A stretch of DNA of 64,000 bases, from NCBI RefSeq assembly GCF_965363235.1, contig NC_134844.1:18458646-18522645 (forward strand), given 5' to 3'. Position numbers and translations under genes: made by a program. This DNA comes from Mytilus galloprovincialis. Taxonomy: Eukaryota > Mollusca > Bivalvia > Mytilida > Mytilidae. A model generated the notes under the pieces. That model was not told the DNA's origin. It searched no databases and saw only the letters and a program-made list of their open reading frames with translations. Positions within the stretch are counted from its first letter, which is position 1. Each line of letters starts with the position of its first letter. Positions 1 through 10,920 of this stretch are shown here, piece after piece.

Positions 1-239
1 CCTTGTCCTAGGTTAAGTCTGGAAGTTGTAGGAAGAACATTTCGAATGCTTTACTTGGGCATTAAGATGAAAAATAGTAATATAAGTTTTATTCCTTTGA
101 TTTGTTTCATGCACGTGTAGTATTTCTGTGTCATGAATTGATACAATGTGTCCTATATTTTGCATGATAATTAAATTCTCACCAATTTTTTTTCCGAAAG
201 AATGTACAGTTTCACAGCTATCATGTCATACCTTTTAAG
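1..239. other. Unannotated flank, no gene seen
   Basis: AT-rich sequence before the first transposon. I see no convincing coding region or RNA gene. Its last bases (TTTAAG, 234-239) recur directly after the element that follows and may be its target-site duplication. Confidence 0.5.
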
Positions 240-729
240 ACTCAGTCACACCTTACCGGATAGCTCGAACGGACGCCTAACGGATAACTTTTTTTCAATC
301 CGTTCATGTCCGTTAGACGTCCGTTCTTATCCGTTAGGCGTCCGTCCATATCCGTTGCATGTCCGTTAAGCGTCCGTTTTATCATTTGACGTCCGTTCTG
401 TCCGGTGGAAAATTTTGAGCATGTTCAAAACTTTGAACAGACGTCCAACGGATAAAATGTCAGTTGAACGTCCGTTAGGCGTCCATTAGGCGTCCGTTTT
501 GTACGGTACTCGTCCGTTTTGTATCCGTTACGTGTCCGTTATGCATCCGTTGGAGATCCGGTGGAGATCCGGTAGACCAAGTCACCAACGGACGTCTATC
601 GGACGCCTAACGGACGCCAAACGGATAAAACGGATGTGAAACGGACATTAACGGAAGGATAACGGATAAAACGGATGCCTACCGGATGTAAAACGGACAA
701 ATGCCAATTGAAATTTCGCGTCAGAAATG

Positions 730-1170
730 CCAATAATTGGTATGTCAGATTTTCTTGAGTGTCATGAATATTTATTATTCGTGATTGATCTTGGAGTAAG
801 AGCACGTCTTCGCTACCAAGCAGCTCTTATTCAGGCCAGACTCAACTTAAATGTAGCAAATATAAACCTTATAGCTGTCGAAAGGAGAAGAAGGAGAAGA
901 CAAAGGAGATGGTGGACACGACCATGGCTTAGTCCTGAAAGACGACGCAGTTTTGGTCTATATGACCAACTCATGACCAAACTTAGGCGGGAGGATCGGC
1001 AGTCCTTTGTACACTTCCTTCGAATGCCCACAGAGATGTTCGACGAGATATTGTAAGTTGGACCTCGCATAGCCAAGCAGAATATCTTTTACAGAAATCC
1101 ACTGGAACCAGGACTCAAGTTAGCAATTACACTTAGACACCTTGCTTCTGGGGCAAAATATTGTAGCATG
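730..1170 (+). pseudogene. Truncated PIF/Harbinger (HARBI1-like) transposase, N-terminal part
   Basis: From about 730 the frame encodes an Arg-rich stretch (ERRRRRRQRR), then WWTRPWLSPERRRSFGLYDQ and LRREDRQSFVHFLRM, which is the typical N-terminal region of PIF/Harbinger DDE nucleases (HARBI1 / ALP1-like). An in-frame stop follows the DEIL residues at about 1056. The same frame then continues with family-like sequence (VGPRIAKQN, LAITLRHLASGAKY) to a second stop near 1167. The catalytic DDE domain is absent. Known family role: DNA cleavage and strand transfer, usually with a separate Myb-like partner, which I do not see here. Confidence 0.8.
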
Positions 1171-1549
1171 CAGTACGGATGGACATAACACCATATCCGT
1201 TTTCATACCAGAGGTACATAATATAAACAAATTCAGAAAATCAACTTAAACTCTATATTAAAGACTGAATTACCATACTGCTTCTACCTTGATTTTTTTT
1301 AATCAGAGTAGCTCTATATTTGCACACATATCATGCTAAACAAGACGCAATACAAAATAAAATCAACTAAACCTGTTAACTAAAGTGACCCTCGTGTGTA
1401 AAAACGTAAAAAGAAAATCGGATAAATTGTTCTATTTGTTTGGTACGTGTGACCTTGATACCTGTCCTACTGACCACACTTTCCCAGAAGCAAATATTAT
1501 AACATATATACATGTACTAGATACAATCATTTTAAGGTCACGTGTATGT

Positions 1550-1678
1550 GGTTTATTGCCTTTGATTTTCAGATGGTTTATTGCCTTTAATTTTCAGATG
1601 GTTTATTGCTTTTAATTTTCAGATGGTTTATTGCCTTAAATTTTTAGATGGTTTATTGCCTTTAATTTTCAGATTATT
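1550..1678 (+). repeat. About 26-bp minisatellite, five units
   Basis: Tandem units of the type TGGTTTATTGCCTTTAATTT followed by TCAGA, about five copies with few mismatches, lying just inside the right terminal array of the Harbinger-like element. Confidence 0.85.
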
Positions 1679-1948
1679 TTGTTCATCCGTTTTATCCGTT
1701 ACGCTTCCGTTAGGTGTCCGTTTTATCCGGTACTCGTCCGTTGGATGTACGTTCGACGTCCGTTCTGTCCGGTACGTATCCGTTTCACGTACGTTCAATG
1801 TCCGTTGTGTGTCCGTTAGGCATTCGTTACATGTCCGTTAGTACACCAACGGACTCCCAACGGATACAAATTTTGTCAACGGATAACTTTTTTTTATCCG
1901 TTAGGCGTCCGTTCGAGCTATCCGGTAAGGTGTGACCGAGGCTTTAAG

Positions 1949-2500
1949 GAAGTTCGCTTGGCATGTTTGGGGATTGTTGTCAGATTTTTGGAATCCACTG
2001 GTTTTATCCATTTCAATGCCTTAAAAAAGTTTGCCCATTGAACCCCATTTTTTTCTTATAAATCTTTAACATGTATAATGATAAGCCATCTGTAAAAGTC
2101 TTATAAAAAAACATTATCTCAATAGTTTTTGATAAAGCTATGAAAAGTAAAGAGAGTATATTTTCCCGCCCAAATTTGAATTTCTAATATCACAAAAACA
2201 AGCTCATTGACCTATATATTTTTTTTGCTCTGTTGATTCCTTTATTAATTTCTTATCAACATAAACTAGTGTTTTGAAAATTTGATTATTTTGAAACTGA
2301 GAAGCGAACTCCCTTAAAGGAATTAAATCCGTTTTTCTTTGAAAATGAACAGAAAATAAAATTTTGTTAGAAACAATATCAATATCAATATTATTGTTCT
2401 TGGCCAAATAATTTTAAACTTTTTCATTTACTTCAAGCAAAATCAAAATCAATCACAATTAAACTGTGTTACTATCTGAAATATGCTTGGAAAATTAGAT
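1949..2500. other. Intergenic stretch, nothing recognised
   Basis: AT-rich DNA between two mobile elements. A 67-codon open frame on the - strand (2204-2407) has no recognisable motif and I do not support it as a gene. Confidence 0.5.
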
Positions 2501-2509
2501 CATGTATTG

Positions 2510-2648
2510 TGAATTAATTGTACCTTTATTATATTATGTACTGTTCTCTGCTATCTGTTATTTTGTCACATTGTATATACTTGTTTATGTATTGCCATAG
2601 CATATTATTTATGCTTTCGCAAATAAAATATTCATTCATTCATTCAAT
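2510..2648 (+). mobile_element. 3' tail of a LINE-type element with (ATTC)n end
   Basis: Ends in CAAATAAAATATTCATTCAT followed by further ATTC units at about 2620-2645, the usual 3' terminus of several invertebrate LINEs. No coding part remains. The neighbouring - strand LINE ends in a related AATAAAATTCATTC, so they may be related families. Confidence 0.45.
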
Positions 2649-2704
2649 TCCTATCTTTATTTTAACTTTAATTATCCTACAAGCTACATGCAAGCTCTAT
2701 AAAT

Positions 2705-2953
2705 CTTTCCATCTATAAGCTGTAATAAAAGCTTTAAACTGATTCTTACATCAATATATGTCAGATTGAACACTTATGGCTTTGATTGATATAGGACATC
2801 CTTCATCTAAACTGTGAGAACAAACTGAACTTTGAACTATCTTGTTTATAAGAAAGCAAATATCAAACCATCTTGAAAGAGTAATTTGAATTGATTAACT
2901 GTTAAATATCATTTGCTGTTTATTTTTATTTTCAAAGAGAGTGATTACATATG
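2705..2953. repeat. Direct repeat, copy A (249 bp) flanking the LINE
   Basis: Nearly identical to 11068-11316; I count about four differences in 249 bases. The copies lie immediately outside the two ends of the 8.1-kb LINE block. A further 20-bp repeat (TGCAAGCTCTATAAATCTTT) occurs on both sides of copy A, at about 2689-2708 and 2953-2972. Confidence 0.9.
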
Positions 2954-3087
2954 CAAGCTCTATAAATCTTTGAATGAATTTTATTTCTCATAAACTACAA
3001 ATTACATAGTTACAGAGAATATATAAACAATTACATTAAATATTGAAGCACATGTGAACAATACAAACCTAAACATTAAATTACAAA

Positions 3088-4118
3088 CTAACCAGGAGGA
3101 GTGACCCTCACATTTATAATTTTTATAAATCTACAAAGTTTTTCAAGAATAATATAATTATTAGAGCTCATTAATTGTTGATATTTATAAATATTTGGAC
3201 GAAGAGTACAATAGTATGGTAACAACCTCTTTCTTTCTGGAGTTAGAGCATTACATGACATAACATAATGATATTCATCACCTACGTCTCTTGATTCGCA
3301 AAGATGGCACAACCTATCATTTCTTGATATGTTATTCCACCTTCCCGTCTCGATAGGTAATTGGTGACTTCCACATCTAAATTTACACAATAAAAATTGA
3401 TTATATGTTGACAATTTGGAAAAATAGCTTTCTAATTTTATATAAGTTTTAAAAATTCTATAACATAAGCATTTAGGAGTAGTGTAAATTTCGCTTAGGC
3501 AATTCTGCAAAAACTGGTCTTTAAGTTTCAACTCAATACTTTTAATTACCCATTTATCTAACATTTGATTCAACCAGATATTTGACATTCCACAGGTATC
3601 AAAAACAGTTTTTACAAATGATATCCATTTACAGTTAAGACCATAGTTATGAAAATTAATATACAATAGTTTATATAAGAGACATGAAATTTTACTTTCT
3701 TTACCACATAGTAATCTACAATTAACAATTACAGGATATCTACCCAATTCCGCATAAACAATACAGCTAGGTGTACTCTGTTTTAGATGTAGAACAAGCT
3801 TACAAAATTTTAAATGTACACGTTCTATCAAATCAAAATTTTCAAATCCCCAAATTTCCGAACCATATAGAAGAATAGGTAAAACTATCTTATCAAACAT
3901 GTCTAACTGACATTCTATAGTCAAACTGTTTTGTCTACACTTTTTTAAAATACCATACATTGCTTTTGTAGCTTGTTCACAAATATATATGGTCTTTAAA
4001 AAAGAACCACTTCTAGCAAAACATATACCGAGGTATTTATACTCAGTTACAATTTCTAATTCTCTATTCTGTATAACAAATCTAATATTTTTGGGTTGTC
4101 TCCCTTTGGAGAATATAA
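3088..4118 (-). pseudogene. LINE ORF2, C-terminal segment (after the RT core)
   Basis: Encodes, after the MITE insertion site, IFSKGRQPKNIRF, EYKYLGI, ILLYGSEIWG and a C-terminal zinc-finger-like motif (CHLCESRDVGDEYHYVMSC), in the order usual for LINE ORF2 thumb and C-terminal regions. Ends at a stop near 3088. Continuous with 4428-4713 once the MITE is subtracted. Confidence 0.85.
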
Positions 4119-4427
4119 GGCAGCAACCATTTGATTTTTTGGGAGGGGGGGGGGGGGGGCTATGTTTTTTTTTGGAAAAAAAAGTTTGTTTCCAGTTTTT
4201 GGAGAAAAAAATAATTTGTTTTTGATTCTGAGAAAAAAAATTGTTTGTTTCACCCTCAGCTGCCACTATATGTAATGCTAAAATTGAAAGAAAAAAAATT
4301 GTTTTCGACTTGTCGCGAAAAAAATAGATTGTTTTTCGCCGCAGGCGAAAAAAAAAAATTTGTCCAGAAAAAAAAACCATAGCCCCCCCCCCCCCCCCCC
4401 CCCCCAGAAAATCAAATGGTTGCTGCC
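4119..4427. mobile_element. 309-bp MITE with TAA target duplication
   Basis: Perfect 10-bp ends GGCAGCAACC...GGTTGCTGCC, the inverted match continuing through CATTTGATTTT. Each arm carries a homopolymer (a G run near 4142-4159; a C run of over 20 near 4383-4405). TAA stands directly outside both ends (4116-4118 and 4428-4430), the 3-bp duplication type of PIF/Harbinger. Removing the element plus one TAA joins the LINE protein cleanly (KTKVL to IFSKG). No coding capacity. Confidence 0.9.
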
Positions 4428-5932
4428 TAAGAACTTTTGTCTTGTTAACATTTATTTTGAGTTGCCATTTTTCACAATAATCATCAAATTCATTTAACAT
4501 GTTTTGTAAATCTTCACTACTCTCGGAAAACATCACAGTGTCATCCGCATATAATAACATACATATTTTTAAAAATACTGTTAACTCGTGTTCGAGGTCA
4601 TCACTAATAGAATTTACACCAAGTACATCTTTGCCTTCAAAAAAATGCTGTAAATCATTTAAAAATATTGCAAACAGAGCAGGGGAAAGATTTTCTCCCT
4701 GTCTTAAACCCATTTCACAATAAATAACTCTGATTTCTCACCATTAAATATAATGCGTGATTTTACATTTTCGTACATATTTTGTATAATACGGAAAAAT
4801 TTGCCATTTATATTATTCTCTAAAAGTTTAAATAATAAAAAATTTCTTTGTATAAAATCAAAGGCCTTTTCAAAGTCGACAAAGGCACAGTAAAGTTTCT
4901 TCTTTCTTAATCTTAGTAACTCGAATAGTGCATATACTGAAAATAAATGATCAGTAGTTGAGTATCCATGTCTGAAACCTGCCTGATTTTCTAGTAAAAT
5001 AGAGTACTCATCAAGATAATCACATAATCTAGTGTTTAAAATAGAAGTAAAAATCTTACCAAGACATGACAAAAGAGTGATAGGACGGTAATTTTGTGGT
5101 TCGGCAGAACTACCTTTGTTCTTAAAGACTGGTATGACATTACCTATGATCCATGCCTCGGGTAAAATATCCGAATCAAAAATAATATTAAATATATACA
5201 CATAATATCAATCATACAATCAATAGACGAGGAAATGTATTCATTAACAATCATATCGTCACCCGACGATTTGTTATTTTTTATATGTTTTATAGCTTTT
5301 AATATTTCTTCAGCTGTAATACTTTCATTTAACATAGAATTTGAAGATTCTTGACTAACATCATTGTTAATATCATAAGTATCTCCTTCATACTTATTTT
5401 TGTTTATATCTTTAAAATAAGTAAACAATGACTCAGTGGTGATATTACAATTGTTTTTATGTTTGACTTTATTCCAAATTTTCCATAATTCCCTGGGGTT
5501 TTTGAATCGCATATTTCTCATCTTAGTGCGCAAGTTTTCGTTATATAGTTTAATATTCTCGTCCATGACTTTTTTGTAATGTTTTTCTGACTGTCGAAGT
5601 CTTTCTTTAAATAAATTAGAGCCATAGTGTTTATAAAGTCTTCTGCTTTTTCGAAATTCTTGTCTAACCTTTTTACAGTCTTTATTAAACCAATCTTTGT
5701 TTGAAAAATTCCCTTCCCCGCCAATGTTTTTTGAATTTTTAGTAAATACCCCAAAAGTGTCTTTTGCAGCACTCAATAATACAGTCGTAATATCACTTAC
5801 AATACTATCTACAGTACCTTGATCAACTGAACTTATATCATCATATTTAGACATTACATTTAACAATAATTCGTTTACTATCAACGTCAATGTTGTTTTT
5901 GTATTCAATTGTCTTTTCGTGTTTCCATTTAC
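4428..5932 (-). pseudogene. LINE ORF2, linker and reverse transcriptase core
   Basis: Reads a linker (KNPRELWKIWNKVKHKN), then RT motifs: VIPVFKNKGSSAEPQNYRPI, AFVDFEKAFDFI, MGLRQGENLSPALFAIFLND and LYADDTVMFSE with the YADD catalytic box. Frame changes near 5190-5200 (a TA-rich run) and near 4704-4713 break the ORF; without them the motifs run in normal order. The 5' boundary is the target-site duplication of the MULE-derived insertion. Confidence 0.88.
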
Positions 5933-6925
5933 TGGGCGATATCTTTTTGCGCCAAAAAGTAACTCATTTGCGCCACAACTTAATTGCGCCAATACCTCTT
6001 TTGCGCCACCTAATTTTCAAAACTATAGGCATCATTTGCGCCAATAAAATAATCATCTAATTGCGCCAATTTTATATATTTTTATTTATATATAACAACT
6101 AAATGATTGACTAGGTACCAACAGCAAAAAAATCCTCTGACATTGTACACTGAAATTTCAAATTAGCCTCGCATCCTAATAAAATTATACCGCTTTCTGG
6201 ATCGTTACACAATACAAAGTCATCATCTTTGTTTGTAACAAGACCAATATCATCCAATTTTCTGTGAAATTCTGCTCGATTTTTAGATTAAACCAGACGC
6301 AATTTTCTTCTCTCTCTCTATACATAGACTGACATACATATTTCAAATCTTTCTTTTCTAAATTTTCTTCTTCAATTTTGAAGATCTCTGAATTTTTTAT
6401 TTTTGAAGGTCGCTCTGACAACACATTGGTTGCTTTTCTTTTACACGCAGTTCTCAAAATTTGACGCTCTAATTTCTGGACACTGATAATGAAAATTATA
6501 TTTCTTTTTACAAATAAAAATATGGTATTTTATACTGCCAAAATCTGCTATGAAATTTTAATAAAGCGAAAATTTATTTTATACTCGTGATAGTTGACTT
6601 GTATTTGCACTATAATTTTAAGAAAAAAATGTGTTACAGTCTCTCAAAACTCTTTATAGAGTGGCTCTTGTTGCCAAGTTAACTTGTGTTTTAAAAAGCT
6701 GTATATTTTATATATAACAAGTAGCGAGACTTTAAGAAAGTATTTGTCTTGTCTTGTCTTGATTTAGGTAAAACATGTACAGGTATGATATAGGTAAAAA
6801 ATATTAAAAGGTAAATGTGGCGCAATTTCATTTCATTTATTGGCGCAATTAATACCATCAAAATAAAAGAGAGTGGCGCAATTAATACCTTTTCAAAACT
6901 GCAATTGGCGCAAATCGATTCTGCC
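5933..6925. mobile_element. MULE-derived element, 993 bp, TGCGCC-array ends
   Basis: Flanked by an 8-bp duplication CCATTTAC (5925-5932 and 6926-6933), typical of Mutator-like elements. Ends are imperfect inverted repeats with several TGCGCCA motifs each (about 5945-6070 and 6815-6915). The interior carries a broken MULE transposase fragment on the - strand. It sits inside the LINE ORF2 linker; host LINE protein resumes on the other side (HIGKW to VNGNTKRQL). Confidence 0.88.
6110..6486 (-). pseudogene. MULE transposase N-terminal fragment
   Basis: Encodes LRTACKRKATNVLSERPSKI and KKDLKYVCQSMYRERE, the region following the FLYWCH-type finger in animal MULE proteins. After a frame change (near 6275-6290) it continues DDFVLCNDPESGIILLGCEA and ends near 6112 as DFFAVGT plus a stop, the point where intact MULEs read VDGTF at the start of the catalytic domain. 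The DDE domain is missing. The 8-bp target duplication supports the MULE call independently. Confidence 0.75.
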
Positions 6926-7653
6926 CCATTTACCAATGTGTACATTTTTGTCATTAATTACTTCGCTTTCACCTTGTGTAGCATTACAACCATTTACAGT
7001 TAAAGACAAGCACAAAGGAGAGTGTATATCTGAGAATAAATTACAAAAATCAGAAACTTCGATCAAAATCATCTACTTTACATAAAATATTAGCAGTACA
7101 TAAAATATAATCTACTACACTAATACTTCGACTTGTTGGTTTACCAAGTACTCGGTCTTTACCGACTCTTCCGTTTAAAATATACATGTTATTATTTTTA
7201 CAAAATTGAATTAATTTTCTTCCATATGTATCGACAACAGGATCAGAACTATTACGTATTCTTGGTATCTTAAGATCGTCTAAGACATGAATGTCATTAA
7301 ACTCATTTACATCTATAAATTCGGTTAAATGTTCTTCGAAATCAGATGTATTAAAAAAATCTTGTTCATTTGCAGTGCGACTATTGAAATCACCAAGAAG
7401 AAAAATACAGTTACTATTCTTTTGTAATTCAAGAAATTCTATTTCAATTTCTGACATCGCATTTTCAGACGTATAACGAGTATTTTCAGGCGGGATATAC
7501 GTATACACTATACCCATTATTATATCATCTTCAGTTCTAAATAATATTCTATCTACTCTAAACCATAAAACAAAAGGACAATCGGTTTCTTTAAAAAGAA
7601 TAAATTTTGCATACTGTGATCTATAGCCTAAAGCTATCCCACCTGATCTAAAG
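6926..7653 (-). pseudogene. LINE ORF2, endonuclease-like domain, C-terminal part
   Basis: Encodes GGIALGYRSQYAKFIL, IIMGIVYTYIPPENTRY, FLLGDFNSRT (the GDFN box of exonuclease-endonuclease-phosphatase enzymes) and SVVDYILC, an arrangement usual for LINE apurinic-type endonucleases. It continues to HIGKW at the MULE insertion. Together with the N-terminal part at 9343-9632 it makes a nearly full endonuclease-like domain split by one insertion. Confidence 0.85.
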
Positions 7654-9334
7654 CGGCGTTTTGCATTTGCTCCAATCTGCATTTCATTTGCGCCGATTTT
7701 TTCTTTCATTTGCGCCGATTTTTATTTTCATTTGCGCCGATTTGTTTTACAGGTAAATTACATGGGCCGTGTCATCGAAGCTGTCCTAGGACTAGGACGT
7801 GTCTTAGGATGGTCTTAGGGCACGTCTTAGTCCTAAGTCAGGTTAACGAAGGTGTCCTAAAATAAGATATGTCCTAAATTTGGTCCTAAAGTTAGGATAT
7901 ATAAATAGGTGTCTTAGGATAGTCCTAAAAGTTACGATGTCCTAAAACGAAATAAAAACAACAAATATGTCATAAACTCAATAATAGAACAATACTAACA
8001 CAATATTAAACTTTTATACTGTTATCATGATTCTCTCCAAAAAGTATATTTAACGATGTCACGGTATTACGCTTATCCTATATAAATTTTGCTGCCCTTT
8101 TTAAAGCTTTGAAAATACTCTCATATATATACAACATTTTTGCACTTGAACATACAATGCAATTATAATTTGAATGAGGAAAATAAGTGACTTCTTTTTT
8201 AACTAATCCTTATTCAATACAACAAATCAAATAGAGTGGACCTAATGACAATTTTTAAACAAGTTCGTATACTAAAATTGCAGCACGAATATCGCATTTA
8301 ACCAAGTTTTGTGATTATTTATTTTTATTTTTGACGTAAGAAATTCATTTATATCTGTTATCATATTTGATATTATTAGTATTACATTAAAACGTATATT
8401 TTGCGTTTTAAATTGTTTTCCATATAAGAATACCTCCACCCTTTACGTATATACTGAAATACAATAAAATAAAGGCCATTCACATCTCTACATACTTTTT
8501 TCGATTAGATAAATGTGTTAGGATGGTCTTAGGACCATCGTAGTTAGGACTGTCCTAAGATAGCTTTGTTTTACATCCTAAGACATGTCTCAGACACGTC
8601 CTAAGACCATCCTAAATAATGTCCTAAGACATATCTTAGGACATATCCTAGGATACTTTCATTGACACGGCCCCAGGTTAATTACAGGTGGATAGACATA
8701 AGAATATGTGGTATGAGTGCAAATGAGACAACTCTCCATCCAAGATTTTTTTTCAAGATTTTATTCAGTCATGTTATTTTTCATTTAACATTATAGAACT
8801 CTTCCGTTAGCCAGTTGTACAATAAATTTCACATACTTTAAAATCAAAACGTAAAATCCTTAGATAAAAACAATCTGGTTTATACTAAAATGACGAATTG
8901 AAAATCTATTTACAGCATTCAAATCCATAAAAACGGAATACATTAAAACCATAAATCTGTTGTTGCTGGGTATTTATAGGCGACACATCTTATATATTCT
9001 TTTCTTGTGATTTCGACTCTTCTATATTTGTCTGGCTTACGTAATTATGTGTATAGCCGTCGATTGTTAAAGAATTGACTCCTCGGCTCGTTGAATGTGC
9101 AATATGTCCATCGTGTTACAGCAAAGTTCAGAACAGTATGAATCAAAATTAACTAAAACCTATGTTTATAACCAGAGTTTACCAATATACCTTAACTGTA
9201 TAGTACATGTACAAGTATTAACTTACCTGTAAATCCAATTAGGGGCAAATATAAAATCGGCGCAAATGAAAAAATGAAATAGGCGCAAATGAAAGAATGA
9301 AAATTTAAAAAATCGGCGCAAATGTCATACGCCC
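7654..9334. mobile_element. Second TGCGCC-array TIR element, 1.68 kb, MULE-like
   Basis: Flanked by ATCTAAAG (7646-7653) and ATCTTAAG (9335-9342), an 8-bp duplication with one mismatch. Ends: CGGCGTTTTGCATTTGC on the left, and GGGCGTATGACATTTGCGCC on the - strand at the right, each followed by repeated CATTTGCGCCGATTTT units. The LINE protein reads through cleanly once it is removed (KKITSLR to SGGIALG). No transposase is seen. It contains a nested 910-bp element and, at about 8690-8745, the reversed tail of a high-copy repeat. Confidence 0.82.
7764..8673. mobile_element. 910-bp TIR element built of TCCTAAGAC repeats, nested
   Basis: Perfect 11-bp ends GGGCCGTGTCA / TGACACGGCCC. Both arms (about 7770-7940 and 8515-8665) consist of many copies of GTCCTAAGAC / TCTTAGGAC-type motifs in opposite orientation. 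The AT-rich middle (7940-8510) shows no coding sense. Flanked by CAGGTAAATTACA (7750-7762) and CAGGTTAATTACA (8674-8686), a 13-bp near-perfect direct repeat, longer than standard duplications for known families. I cannot assign a superfamily. Confidence 0.8.
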
Positions 9335-9632
9335 ATCTTAAGCTAGTAATTTTTTTCCTGTTTTTATAATGAAATGTAAAATCTTCAAAACTAATTTCAT
9401 CTAAATCGTCCAATTTTGTTTCAGTAAGACATAATAAATCATTACATTTTAATAAATCTCTAAATTCTTGATACAGTAGTTTCCGTTTTAATCCACAAAC
9501 ATTTAATGACAATAGATGAACAATATCTTTATTTACATGATTATAATTAATACTAGTGTTAATGTGAGAGTTAGTTCCATCTGAATGATTTAAACTGTCA
9601 TTTAAAGTGTCCGTTAAACCTCCACGGTTTAC
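9335..9632 (-). pseudogene. LINE ORF2, endonuclease-like N-terminus; no AUG seen
   Basis: Directly after the ORF1 stop (TAG at 9635-9633) the same frame stays open and encodes NHVNKDIVHLLSLNVCGLKR, LLCLTETKLDDLDEISFEDF and HYKNRKKITSLR. SLNVCG and ETKLD are the first two motifs of LINE endonucleases. I find no methionine codon between the TAG and the second motif, so initiation of ORF2 is unexplained. Interrupted at 9334 by the TIR element. Confidence 0.8.
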
Positions 9633-10920
9633 CTAGCTGTGTTTTCCACGTCTACTACGAGGGGCTCCACGGGGACGGTCGTTGTTCTGTTGAGGACCTC
9701 TACGGGGTGGTTCTTTCTGTCGTGCGCCTTCTGTTTCTTGTTGTTGTCTTTTGTCTGTCTCCATATGACAATCGGTAGGTGGTCCAATTTCTTTGCCGTT
9801 AATAAACAGCTTGTCTCGTTTGAAGTACGTCTTCTGTCCTTTTTTTGCCTCCTTATAATATGGCCAGAGAAGTTTGCGGCGGTCATTAACCTCTTTCGGG
9901 AACTGTTCATTCACCGCAAATTTGGTATCTTTGAGGTTTCGCGCAAAAGATCTGACCAATTCGCGATCTTTGAAATTTTTAAATCTGCACACTATTGGTC
10001 TGGTCATATAAGTGTCTCTATCGTCGATTTTAATTTGTGTTTTTTTTTCCAAATCGATGTGCGCGCTGAAAGTCCATTACAATATCCATTTTCATATTAA
10101 CTTTCATAAAGTCCTTTATAATGTCTTCAGTTTGCTCTGATGGTTCATTTTCGGAAAGTTCTGGTATACCCGAGAACACAAGGTTTTCCCTCATAGACCT
10201 TATTTGTAAGTCTACATGTCGCTCATGTAATTCGTCCATATCAGCCCTCAGACAATCGAAACCGTTAATCATTTCACCGTGTTCACTTTTAATTTCCGTG
10301 ATTGTTGTTTTAAGATATTCACTGTCAGATTTACTACTTTCAAAATTTTGGTTCATAAACTCCATACTTTTTTCAACTTCATCAATTCGTTTTGAACCTT
10401 TCTCAACAGTTTTTGTCAAACTTTTAACACTGATTTCAAAATTTCCAATCTTTTTGGTTAATTCATCAATACTTGACAGTTTTTTAAATATTTCTTCAAC
10501 TTTCTGAACCCAAAAATCTATTTTATCACCGGATTCGCTGCCTTGATTTAAAGTGGATTGCATAATTGGCGGGGGCATCGAGTGACTCGGGCTCTGAGAG
10601 GGTACGGGATAATATCCTGACATAGGAGACATCTGTTGAAAAACCGGAGATGCGAAATTTTGTTGAGGCTGAATAAAGTGCTGCATGTTTTGTTTTCCCT
10701 GTATCATTTGACAAGAGTCATAAGAGGTCATAGTAGAAGCAGAAGGTAATATAGGATCTATTTTGTTTTGTTCTGCTGCCGATTGTTTATTTACATTTTT
10801 AACTTTGTGAGTACTGCTCTTTTTTGTTTGTTTTTGTTTTTGAGGTTTCTCACCGCTGATATTTTGATCCTTCGAATTCTTCCTTTTTCGAGTCCCATTT
10901 CCATCCTTTTTTTGATTCAT
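9633..10920 (-). pseudogene. LINE ORF1 (L1-like RNA-binding protein), one frameshift
   Basis: Starts at ATG 10920 (MNQKKDGNGTRKRKNSKDQ). Order: Lys/Ser-rich N-terminus, Gln/Pro/Met-rich segment, coiled coil (about residues 135-230, e.g. VEEIFKKLSSIDELTKKIG), RRM-like region (LVFSGIPE) and the L1 ORF1 C-terminal domain (RPIVCRFKNFKDRELVRS, VNDRRKLLWPYYKEAKKG). Frame is lost at a run of nine A (- strand, 10048-10040) between HRFGKK and TQIKIDD. L1-type ORF1p is an RNA chaperone packaging the element RNA. Confidence 0.87.

Larger units (their letters stand above)
240..1942. mobile_element. PIF/Harbinger-like DNA transposon with long repeat-built TIRs
   Basis: The two ends are inverted copies: the left end reads ACTCAGTCACACCTTACCGG and the right end is its near complement. 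The inverted match runs into about 400 bases of ATCCGTT/GTCCGTTA-type short repeats on the left (about 260-700) and about 260 bases on the right (about 1680-1940). The interior holds a 5' fragment of a PIF/Harbinger nuclease gene. TTTAAG (or its core TTAA) flanks both ends; Harbingers usually make 3-bp TWA duplications, so the exact boundary is uncertain. Too short and broken to be autonomous. Family assignment rests on the protein fragment. Confidence 0.8.

Noticed and set aside
3989-4253. Short frames over the poly(G) and A-rich MITE within the LINE.
   Set aside because: They arise from MITE sequence joined to LINE sequence and homopolymers.
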